8,648 nt of DNA from Gammaproteobacteria bacterium (GTDB taxonomy: Bacteria > Pseudomonadota > Gammaproteobacteria > Pseudomonadales > Halieaceae). The position numbers and the translations under genes are program-made. This document shows positions 1 to 7,417 of the stretch, piece after piece. The notes beneath the pieces are model-generated. The model saw only the letters and a list, made by a program, of their open reading frames with translations, ran no database searches and was not told the DNA's origin. Each line of letters starts with the position of its first letter. The stretch's first letter is position 1. The stretch is from assembly GCA_029859085.1 (NCBI GenBank), contig JAOUDU010000080.1, positions 1 to 8,648 of the forward strand. Direction: 5' to 3'.

Positions 1-43
1 TCCCGCGACTGCTTCAACAGCCATTAATGTTTGAGCAAAATCA
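1..43. other. Left edge, no gene assigned
   Basis: Nothing can be assigned with confidence here. A plus-strand frame is open from base 1 to a TAA at 25-27 and could be the last eight codons of a gene lying outside the window. On the minus strand an ATG at 24-22 opens a frame that runs off the left edge and could be the start of a divergent gene, but no Shine-Dalgarno sequence precedes it. Too little sequence is present to choose between these. Confidence 0.2.
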
Positions 44-71
44 ACGACAGGTAAACTTCGGGCCGTATACT
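44..71 (+). promoter_or_regulatory. Possible sigma70 promoter for the CoA-transferase gene
   Basis: A good -10 hexamer TATACT (66-71) lies 16 bases after ACGACA (44-49), which matches the -35 consensus at its last four positions. Transcription would start near base 78 and leave a leader of about 53 bases before the ATG at 131. This is read by eye; the -35 match is only moderate. The palindrome GTATAC overlaps the -10 (65-70) and recurs in the leader at 101-106. Confidence 0.35.
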
Positions 72-119
72 ATCGGCGACTGGCGACCCCTGGTGGCGCT
101 GTATACCCCAAAAGGCTGC

Positions 120-125
120 AGGAGG
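120..125 (+). promoter_or_regulatory. Ribosome binding site that fixes the ATG at 131
   Basis: A full AGGAGG lies five bases before the ATG at 131. An in-frame GTG at 125 overlaps this site and so cannot be the start that it serves. The site therefore selects the ATG and a protein two residues shorter than the longest open frame. Confidence 0.8.
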
Positions 126-130
126 TGGCT

Positions 131-2278
131 ATGACGGATCTAGTGGCGACAGTGGAGGAGTGTGTGGAGCGGGCGATCGCCAGGGTTGGCAAGCGCCTGG
201 TGCTGATGGCTCCGCTGGGCCTGGGCAAACCGGTACAGCTGTTGAACGCCTTTTATGATCGCGCCGCGTCGGACCCGGAGATATCCCTGCACATCTATAC
301 CGCCCTGTGCCTGGAAAAACCGCCCCTGGGCGAGGGCCTGGAAGCGAGCCTTTCCGGTCCCATCCTGCAGCGCCTGTTTGGTGATTACGAAGAGCTGGCG
401 TTCATCAAGCCGGTGCGCAATGACACCCTCCCCGCCAACATCCAGGTCAGCGAGCTCTATTTCAAGGCCGGCTCGATGAAGAATGTGGCCTTGGCCCAGC
501 GCAACTATATCTCCAGCAACTACACCCACATTGCGCGGGATATGTTTGATGCCGGGGCCAATGTGCTGGTGCAGCTGGTGGCGGCGCGGGAGACACCCCA
601 GGGCCTGGCGGTAAGCCTGTCCTGTAATCCCGATACCGGAGTCGAATTGATGGGGATGTACCGTGGATCCGGTAAACCCTGTATCACGATAGGCCAGGTT
701 CACTCCGATCTTCCTTACATGGAAAACGATGCGGAAGTCGGTGTGGACGCCTTCGACCTGCTGGTGCGCAACCCGCAGTATGACAAGACCCTGTTTGCCG
801 TGCCCAATACCGCGGTGCCGATGCAGGACTATGCCACCGCCCTGCACGCCAGCACCCTGGTGCCGGACGGCGGGACCCTGCAGATCGGAATCGGCGCCCT
901 GGGGGACGCGGTGGCCTATTCCTGCCTGCTGCGCCAGCAGCACAACAGCGACTACCGCGATGCGATAAAAGCCCTGATGACCATCCCGGTGGCGGCGGCT
1001 TCACACAGCGAAAGGTTCGACAAGGGGCTCTACGTTTCCACCGAGATGTTCGTCAACGGCATGATGCACCTGATCGAGCAGGGCGTGGTGAAGCGCAAGG
1101 TGTACGACAATCTCGCCCTGCAGCAGGGCCTTAATTCCGGCGCGATCAGCGCCGATATAGACGAGCGCCTGTACGATTATGCCCGCGACACCGGGCTGAT
1201 CCCGGCGCGACTGGATGAGCGGTCCCTGTTGGAGCTGCAATACTGGGGCATTCTCGACCCTGCCGCCGTTCTGCAGTCCGGCACCCTGGTGATGGCCGGC
1301 CAGTCGGTGCCCAACGACATGGACGATGCCTCGACCCGCGCCGCGGTGCTGGCCCGGGGCAGGGGGCGGCAACTGCGCCACGGCAGGATCCTCCATGGAG
1401 GCTTTTTCCTGGGCCCGGCCGACTTCTATCGCAAGTTGCGCGAACTCGACCCGCAGGGGCAGGAGCAGATCTGCATGACCGGGGTGAATCGCACCAACCA
1501 GTTGCTGCTGGATTACCCGCTGTACTGTGCCCAGCGCCAGCAGGCCCGCTTTATCAACACCGGCATGATGGTCACCCTGACCGGCGCTGTGGCCTCCGAT
1601 GCGCTGGAGGACGGCACCGCGATCAGCGGCGTGGGCGGGCAGTACAACTTCGTCGCGATGGCCCACGACCTGCCGGGAGCCCGTTCGGTACTGTGTATCC
1701 GCAGCACCCGCGGCAGCGGCAGGCAAATCAGGTCCAATATCGTGCCCTTCTACGGCCACATCACCATTCCCAAGCACCTGCGCGACGTCATAGTGACGGA
1801 GTACGGCGTGGCGGACCTGCGGGGACAGAGTGACTCCGAAATCATCAAGCGCCTGATCAATATCGCCGACACCCGTTTCCAGCCTGAACTGCTGGAGTTC
1901 GCCAAGAACCACGGCAAGCTGGAGCGGGATTACCGGGTTCCCTTCGAGGCCCGCAACAACACGCCGCAGCGCCTGCAGGAGGCGCTGGCGCCCCTGTCGA
2001 AAAAGGGGCTGTTGCCCGCCTATCCCTTCGGTACCGACCTCACGGACCAGGAGCTGGCGCTGGCGACCAGCCTGCGCAAGATCAAGGCCCTGAGCGAGGA
2101 ACCCGGCCAGTTTATCAGCGCCGCCTTCAAGGCCCTGTTGCACCATCCCGACGAGGCGGCGGCCCGGCCCTTCCTGGAGCGGATTCACCTCGAGCACCCG
2201 GAGACCACAAAGGACTTCCTGATCCAGCAGTTGCTGATGCTGGACCTGCAGGAGCGGGGACTGCTGAAGGTCAGCTAG
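131..2278 (+). CDS. Acetyl-CoA hydrolase/CoA-transferase family protein, long form
   Basis: A 715-residue cytoplasmic enzyme of the family that includes acetyl-CoA hydrolases and butyrate- or 4-hydroxybutyrate:CoA transferases. It should move CoA between a short acyl group and acetate or another acid, or hydrolyse the thioester. Family marks visible in order: the glycine-rich QIGIGALGDAV near 251-261; STEMFVNG with Glu305, aligned by me to the glutamate that forms the covalent CoA intermediate in this family; GVGGQYNF at 500-507; and EYGVADLRG at 557-565. The last two belong to the conserved C-terminal domain. Typical bacterial members have about 430-500 residues. Here extra sequence lies between the N- and C-terminal domains, and a mainly helical, charged tail follows about residue 590. 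The start is the ATG with a perfect Shine-Dalgarno five bases upstream. The next gene begins 32 bases downstream on the same strand, suggesting an operon. The family is clear; substrate, and hydrolase versus transferase, cannot be decided from sequence. Confidence 0.88.
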   Translation: MTDLVATVEECVERAIARVGKRLVLMAPLGLGKPVQLLNAFYDRAASDPEISLHIYTALCLEKPPLGEGLEASLSGPILQRLFGDYEELAFIKPVRNDTLPANIQVSELYFKAGSMKNVALAQRNYISSNYTHIARDMFDAGANVLVQLVAARETPQGLAVSLSCNPDTGVELMGMYRGSGKPCITIGQVHSDLPYMENDAEVGVDAFDLLVRNPQYDKTLFAVPNTAVPMQDYATALHASTLVPDGGTLQIGIGALGDAVAYSCLLRQQHNSDYRDAIKALMTIPVAAASHSERFDKGLYVSTEMFVNGMMHLIEQGVVKRKVYDNLALQQGLNSGAISADIDERLYDYARDTGLIPARLDERSLLELQYWGILDPAAVLQSGTLVMAGQSVPNDMDDASTRAAVLARGRGRQLRHGRILHGGFFLGPADFYRKLRELDPQGQEQICMTGVNRTNQLLLDYPLYCAQRQQARFINTGMMVTLTGAVASDALEDGTAISGVGGQYNFVAMAHDLPGARSVLCIRSTRGSGRQIRSNIVPFYGHITIPKHLRDVIVTEYGVADLRGQSDSEIIKRLINIADTRFQPELLEFAKNHGKLERDYRVPFEARNNTPQRLQEALAPLSKKGLLPAYPFGTDLTDQELALATSLRKIKALSEEPGQFISAAFKALLHHPDEAAARPFLERIHLEHPETTKDFLIQQLLMLDLQERGLLKVS

Positions 2279-2310
2279 TACGCGGACCCACAACTGGGTA
2301 TCCTTGGCCG

Positions 2311-3210
2311 ATGCCACAGACACTCGACGACAGACTGGTTATCGCGATCTCCTCCCGCGCCCTGTTCAACCTGGACGCGAGCCACCGGGTGTACCAGAGC
2401 GAGGGCCTCGAGGCCTATTCCGCTTACCAGGTGGCCCGGGAGGAGGAACCCCTCGAGCCCGGCGAGGCTTTCCCGCTGGTGCACAAACTGCTGCGGCTGA
2501 ACGATCGCCTCGGGGGCGAGTCGCGGGTTGAGGTCGTGCTGCTGTCGCGCAACAGCGCCGATACCGGCCTGCGGGTATTCAATTCCATCCAGCACTACGA
2601 CCTGGCAATCAAGCGGGCCGCCTTCTGCGGCGGTGAGAGCCCCTGGCGTTATATCAATGCCTTCGGCTGCCAGCTGTTCCTGTCCAACGAGGCCGAGGAT
2701 GTGCGCTACGCGCTGGATTGCGGCGTCGCCGCCGCCACCCTGGTTTCCAGCAAGGGCGCCGGCTCGGACAACGACCAGCTGCGCTTCGCCTTCGACGGCG
2801 ACGCGGTGATTTTTTCCGACGAGGCGGAGCGGGTCTACAAGAGCGAGGGCCTGGAGGCTTTTACCGCCAGCGAGAAGGCCGCCGCCCGGCAACCCCTGGC
2901 GGGGGGGCCGTTCAAGCCCTTCCTGGCGGCACTGCAGCGTCTGCAACAGGCCTTCCCGGCCAGCGAGGCCCCGATTCGCACCGCCCTGGTGACGGCCCGC
3001 TCGGCGCCGGCCCACGAGCGGGTTATCCGCACCCTGCGGGCCTGGAATATCCGTATCGACGAGTCGATTTTCCTCGGCGGCCTGGACAAGACCGAGTTCC
3101 TGCGGGCCTACCAGGCGGACGTATTCTTCGACGACCAGCCGGCCCACTGCGCCTCCGCCAGCCCCCATATCGCCACCGGCCACGTACCCCATGGCATCGC
3201 CAACACCTGA
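2311..3210 (+). CDS. Cytosolic 5'-nucleotidase, NT5C1A/PF06189 family
   Basis: A 299-residue soluble enzyme that closely resembles vertebrate cytosolic 5'-nucleotidase IA from end to end, beginning with AISSRALF near the N-terminus and ending with HVPHGIANT. It should dephosphorylate nucleoside 5'-monophosphates such as AMP, or deoxynucleotides. Its HAD-type catalytic motifs are all present: FDGDAVIF at 161-168, with Asp162 as probable nucleophile and Asp164 as acid/base; LVTARSA with Thr228; Lys260 in LDKTEFL; and FFDDQ at 272-276 for Mg2+ binding. The conserved block with YDLAIKRAAFCGG-type sequence lies in the N-terminal half. No signal peptide is seen. The ATG has no convincing Shine-Dalgarno sequence and lies 32 bases after the previous stop, so translation may depend on the upstream gene. 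No other in-frame start lies between the two genes. The protein ends where the core family fold ends, so it looks complete. The preferred substrate is not readable from sequence. Confidence 0.9.
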   Translation: MPQTLDDRLVIAISSRALFNLDASHRVYQSEGLEAYSAYQVAREEEPLEPGEAFPLVHKLLRLNDRLGGESRVEVVLLSRNSADTGLRVFNSIQHYDLAIKRAAFCGGESPWRYINAFGCQLFLSNEAEDVRYALDCGVAAATLVSSKGAGSDNDQLRFAFDGDAVIFSDEAERVYKSEGLEAFTASEKAAARQPLAGGPFKPFLAALQRLQQAFPASEAPIRTALVTARSAPAHERVIRTLRAWNIRIDESIFLGGLDKTEFLRAYQADVFFDDQPAHCASASPHIATGHVPHGIANT

Positions 3211-3227
3211 CGTCCAGCGCCGGCCCG

Positions 3228-3273
3228 GTTATTACTTATATATTTGGCCTTTGCCGGGTTTAATGGCTATTCT
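3228..3273 (+). promoter_or_regulatory. AT-rich promoter region of cysB
   Basis: The 109-base gap before cysB contains an unusually AT-rich patch for this GC-rich window. Possible elements are TTGGCC (3244-3249) with TATTCT (3268-3273) at 18 bases spacing; TTTAAT (3259-3264) is an alternative -10 without a good -35. cysB is autoregulated in enteric bacteria, so an operator could lie here, but CysB sites are too degenerate to call by eye. No clear terminator for the preceding nucleotidase gene is seen in the gap. Confidence 0.35.
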
Positions 3274-3283
3274 GCATAAGTGA

Positions 3284-4294
<1,011 letters not shown>

Positions 4295-4303
4295 TTTTTC
4301 CAG

Positions 4304-4321
4304 CGGGGGCTTGTACCCCCG
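4304..4321 (+). other. GC hairpin just after cysB
   Basis: CGGGGG (4304-4309) can pair with CCCCCG (4316-4321) around the six-base loop CTTGTA, ten bases after the cysB stop codon. No run of T follows, so it is not a standard intrinsic terminator. It may stabilise the cysB 3' end, or be incidental. Confidence 0.3.
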
Positions 4322-4339
4322 GCGGCAAGTCGTTAGATT
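4311..4339 (+). promoter_or_regulatory. Weak promoter candidate for thrH
   Basis: TTGTAC (4311-4316) and TAGATT (4334-4339) are spaced 17 bases apart. Each matches the sigma70 consensus only partly (three of six and four of six), and the -35 overlaps the hairpin behind cysB. A start here would leave a thrH leader of about 50 bases containing the 10-base direct repeat. Read-through from cysB is equally possible. Confidence 0.22.
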
Positions 4340-4350
4340 GGGGCGCTTTG

Positions 4351-4374
4351 TTCGCCCGACCACCTTCGCCCGAC
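4351..4374 (+). repeat. 10-base direct repeat in the thrH leader
   Basis: TTCGCCCGAC occurs at 4351-4360 and again at 4365-4374, giving a period of 14 bases. The first copy also supplies CGCCC (4353-4357), which can pair with GGGCG (4341-4345) to form a small hairpin. The repeat ends six bases before the Shine-Dalgarno sequence of thrH. Its function is unknown and it may be chance slippage. Confidence 0.6.
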
Positions 4375-4394
4375 GACACCGAGGAGACTTTTTG

Positions 4395-5012
4395 ATGGAA
4401 CTGGCCTGCCTGGACCTGGAGGGGGTTCTCGTCCCCGAGATATGGATCGCCTTTGCCGAGCGCACCGGCATCAAGGAACTGCGGGCGACCACCCGGGACA
4501 TCCCCGACTACGACGTGCTCATGAAACAGCGCCTGCGCCTGCTGGATGAGCACAACCTCAGAATAGGCGATATCCAGGAGGTGATTGCCACGCTGGAGCC
4601 CCTGCCGGGGGCAATCGACTTCGTCGACTGGCTGCGGGAGCGCTTCCAGGTGATTATCCTCTCGGACACGTTTTACGAGTTTTCCGAACCGCTTATGCGC
4701 CAGCTGAAGTGGCCGACCCTGTTCTGTCACCGCCTGGTGACGGATGACAGCGGGCGGGTGGTGGACTACAAACTGCGCCAGAAAGATCCCAAGCGGGCCT
4801 CGGTAAAAGCGCTGCACAGCCTCAACTACCGGGTCATCGCCGCCGGCGACTCCTACAATGACACCACCATGCTGGGGGAGGCCGACGTGGGTTTCCTGAT
4901 CCACGCGCCCCAGAACGTCATCGACGAGTTTCCCCAGTTCCAGTCGGTGGCGAACCTGGAAGAGCTGAAGGCCGGGTTTATCGCGGCGAGCAACCGCAAA
5001 CTCACCCTATGA
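4395..5012 (+). CDS. thrH: ThrH, phosphoserine phosphatase/homoserine phosphotransferase
   Basis: A 205-residue cytoplasmic HAD-fold enzyme, the same length as Pseudomonas aeruginosa ThrH and near-identical to it in many blocks. In Pseudomonas it hydrolyses phosphoserine and can pass the phosphate to homoserine, linking serine and threonine synthesis and bypassing a missing serB or thrB function. Catalytic motifs: DLEGVL at 7-12, with Asp7 as nucleophile and Glu9 in place of the usual second Asp, which is typical of ThrH; LSDT with Ser90; Lys133 in QKDPKR; and GDSYND at 151-156 for Mg2+ binding. TRDIPDYDVLMKQR at 33-46 is the ThrH cap signature and separates it from SerB. The ATG is preceded by GAGGAG at 4381-4386. 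It follows cysB on the same strand. Its last codons overlap the end of the convergent exporter gene. The Glu9 and cap signature make ordinary SerB an unlikely alternative. Confidence 0.95.
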   Translation: MELACLDLEGVLVPEIWIAFAERTGIKELRATTRDIPDYDVLMKQRLRLLDEHNLRIGDIQEVIATLEPLPGAIDFVDWLRERFQVIILSDTFYEFSEPLMRQLKWPTLFCHRLVTDDSGRVVDYKLRQKDPKRASVKALHSLNYRVIAAGDSYNDTTMLGEADVGFLIHAPQNVIDEFPQFQSVANLEELKAGFIAASNRKLTL

Positions 5013-7394
5013 GGCTGTGACCTTCGGCGGCCTGATCAGGAACGTCGCCAGGGCCGGCATCAGGATCAGCGCGCCGAACATGTTCCAGATGAACATGAAG
5101 GTCAGCAGGATGCCCATATCCGCCTGGAACTTGATCGGTGACGCCGCCCAGGTGACAACGCCGGCGGCCAGGGTCACACCGATCAGCGCCACCACCCGGC
5201 CGGTGAAATTGAGGGTTTCATAATAAGCTGTAGTCAGGTCCTTGCCTTCGCGCTCCTTCGCCAGGATCACCGTCAGCACATACAGGGCGTAATCGACGCC
5301 GATACCCACGCCCAGCGCTATTACCGGCAGCGTGGCTACTTTTACCCCGATGCCAAGCCATACCATGAGGGCCTCACACAGGACAGACGTCAGCATCAGG
5401 GGCACGACTGCGCATATGACGCCCGCTATCGAGCGGAAGGTCAGCAGGCAGAGCAGGATCACCGCGCCGTACACGTAGTACAGCATGTCCTGGTTGGCTT
5501 TCTTCACGACGATGTTGGTTGCGGCCTCGAAGCCGGAGCTGCCCGCGGCACCCAGGAACTGGGCCTTCTGGGAGGGCCATTCGGCGTTGAACTGCTCCAG
5601 CGTATCGACCACCTGCGTCAGCGTCACCGCCTTGTGATCCGCCAGGTAGACCTGCATCGGCCAGATGGAACATGACGGGTCGACGTAATCCGGTACCAGG
5701 TCACTCACCGCGTAATTGATGGTGTCCTGGTTGCGAAACAGCGCCTGCCACTTGATGTACCCCTCGTTCATTCCGGCCATCAGTTCGCGGGTGCGGACGT
5801 TAAGGCCACGCACATCCTCGACGCCATCCAGTTGCCGCAGGCGCCATTCCAGTTCATTGGCCAGGCTCAGGCCCCAGTAATTGATACAGCCATCGGGAGG
5901 TGTCTTGACGATGACCGCGAACACGTCGGTGCTCACAGAATAATGTTCGACGTTATAGGCGACGTCCCGGTTGTACCTGGAGTCGGCCCGCAATTCAGGG
6001 GCGCCCGGGTCCAGGTCGCCGATCTGCAAGTCCCTGGAGACATACATTCCCCCGGCCGCCATCAGCGCGCAGACGATGATCGCCACCGCTGCGGGACCGC
6101 GGTGGGTAAACAGCAGCAGGAAGCGCCAGAAGGCATGCATCTCCTGCTGGCTCTTGGCCGGTGCGCTTGCCAGCCGCACCGCCTTCTTGCCGACCCCGGT
6201 GTAGGACAGGGTGATGGGAATCAGGATCAGGTTGGTGAAGATCAGCACCAGCACCCCCATGCTGGCGGTGATGGCCAGGTCCTGGATCACCTGTATCTGG
6301 ATGATCATCAGTACCGCGAAGCCCACCCCGTCGGACAGCAGGGCGGTGACACCGGCGAGGAACAGGCGGCGGAAAGTGTAACGCGCGGCGATGTAGCGAT
6401 GGGTACCCCGCCCCATGTCCTGCAGAACCCCGTTGAGTTTCTGGGCGCCGTGGCTTACGCCGATCGCGAATACAAGGAAGGGTACCAGGATCGAGAAGGG
6501 GTCCAGCTCATAGCCCAGGGTCGCCAACAGGCCCATCTGCCAGACCACCGCCACCAGCGAGCAGCCGATCACCATCAGGGTGGAGCGCAGGCAGCGGGTG
6601 TACCAGTACAGCAGGGCGGTGGCGATCACCACCGCGACCGCAAAAAAGCCCATGACCACCAGCAGGCCGTCCAGCAGGTCCCCCACCAGCTTGGCAAAAC
6701 CGATGATATGGATTGCGCGGTCAGGGTTGTCGCCGGCGAATTTCTCCCGGATTTCCTCGAGCTGGGCGCTCAGCTTACCGTAATCGAGCCGGTCGCCGGT
6801 TGCCGGGTCCCTGTCCAGCAGTGGCACGATGATGGCGGCTGACTTCTCGTCGTTGCCCACCAGGTCGCCCATGATGCCGGCCCGGGCGATATTGGTTTTC
6901 ACCTCGCCAATCGACTCCGGTGAGCCGTTGTAGTCGCCGGGTATCACCGGGCCGCCCTCAAACCCGAGCTCGGTCACGGTCTGCCAGCGGGTATTGGGTG
7001 TCCAGATGGATTTCATCCCGTTGCGATCCACGCCCGGGATATAGAAGAGCGCATCGTTCACCTGTTCGATGAACTCCATATTCTCCTTGGTATAGATGTC
7101 GCCTTCCTTGATTTCCGCGACCACCCGAAGGTTGTTGCCCAGGCCCTGCAGGTCGGTCTGGTTGGCCTGGTAGTTGAGCACGTAGGGGTGGGCCTTGGGC
7201 AGGGTTTTCTCAAAGCCCGCCTGCAGCGTAATCTTGGTCGCCTGGTATCCCAGTACGATGGTCACCAGCACGCAGAGGATGACCACGACCGGGCGATTGT
7301 TGAACACCAGCTTTTCAAGGAAGGTGCCCGACTGGAAATCGAACGCGCTCAGGTCCCCTATGACCGGCAGGTCTGACTCTTGCGTATGTGCCAT
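5007..7394 (-). CDS. RND-superfamily (MMPL-type) inner-membrane exporter
   Basis: A 795-residue protein with the duplicated RND layout. A short cytoplasmic N-terminus precedes TM1 (about 34-52), then a large periplasmic loop (about 53-235), five spans to about 398, TM7 (about 433-452), a second loop (about 453-635) and five final spans. It matches the COG1033-type group of predicted exporters, related to MmpL and hopanoid transporters rather than to tripartite AcrB pumps, and is shorter than AcrB by about 250 residues. GVGIGVDYALYV in TM10 carries Asp701-Tyr702, the probable proton-relay pair. The matching place in TM4 reads AIGVSHGAQ, so the first-half Asp is absent. Cys503 and Cys575 in the second loop could form a disulfide. 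The ATG has GGAGAA at 7406-7401 upstream. It follows the propeller gene by 23 bases, implying one transcript and a shared envelope role. The substrate cannot be read from sequence; lipids or hydrophobic molecules are likely from family behaviour. Confidence 0.88.
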   Translation of the reverse strand: MAHTQESDLPVIGDLSAFDFQSGTFLEKLVFNNRPVVVILCVLVTIVLGYQATKITLQAGFEKTLPKAHPYVLNYQANQTDLQGLGNNLRVVAEIKEGDIYTKENMEFIEQVNDALFYIPGVDRNGMKSIWTPNTRWQTVTELGFEGGPVIPGDYNGSPESIGEVKTNIARAGIMGDLVGNDEKSAAIIVPLLDRDPATGDRLDYGKLSAQLEEIREKFAGDNPDRAIHIIGFAKLVGDLLDGLLVVMGFFAVAVVIATALLYWYTRCLRSTLMVIGCSLVAVVWQMGLLATLGYELDPFSILVPFLVFAIGVSHGAQKLNGVLQDMGRGTHRYIAARYTFRRLFLAGVTALLSDGVGFAVLMIIQIQVIQDLAITASMGVLVLIFTNLILIPITLSYTGVGKKAVRLASAPAKSQQEMHAFWRFLLLFTHRGPAAVAIIVCALMAAGGMYVSRDLQIGDLDPGAPELRADSRYNRDVAYNVEHYSVSTDVFAVIVKTPPDGCINYWGLSLANELEWRLRQLDGVEDVRGLNVRTRELMAGMNEGYIKWQALFRNQDTINYAVSDLVPDYVDPSCSIWPMQVYLADHKAVTLTQVVDTLEQFNAEWPSQKAQFLGAAGSSGFEAATNIVVKKANQDMLYYVYGAVILLCLLTFRSIAGVICAVVPLMLTSVLCEALMVWLGIGVKVATLPVIALGVGIGVDYALYVLTVILAKEREGKDLTTAYYETLNFTGRVVALIGVTLAAGVVTWAASPIKFQADMGILLTFMFIWNMFGALILMPALATFLIRPPKVTAS

Positions 7395-7417
7395 TGTTAT
7401 TTCTCCGAGTGCCTGGT

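Noticed and set aside
1001..2323. Long open frame (440 codons) on the minus strand opposite the CoA-transferase
   Set aside because: Its translation is rich in Q, H, G and V and shows no family motif. It mirrors codon bias of the well-supported plus-strand gene in GC-rich DNA.
2304..2531. Alternative frame starting just before the nucleotidase ATG
   Set aside because: Its product is arginine/glycine-rich without motifs, and the nucleotidase frame matches its family from the first residues.
5031..5040. Palindrome CCTGATCAGG near the exporter 3' end, considered as a two-way terminator
   Set aside because: It is only ten bases, has no loop and no T-run, and lies within coding sequence.
5832..6842. 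Plus-strand open frame (336 codons) inside the exporter gene
   Set aside because: It is opposite membrane-protein coding sequence, extremely rich in Q, H, D and G, and lacks a ribosome site. It is a GC-driven shadow.
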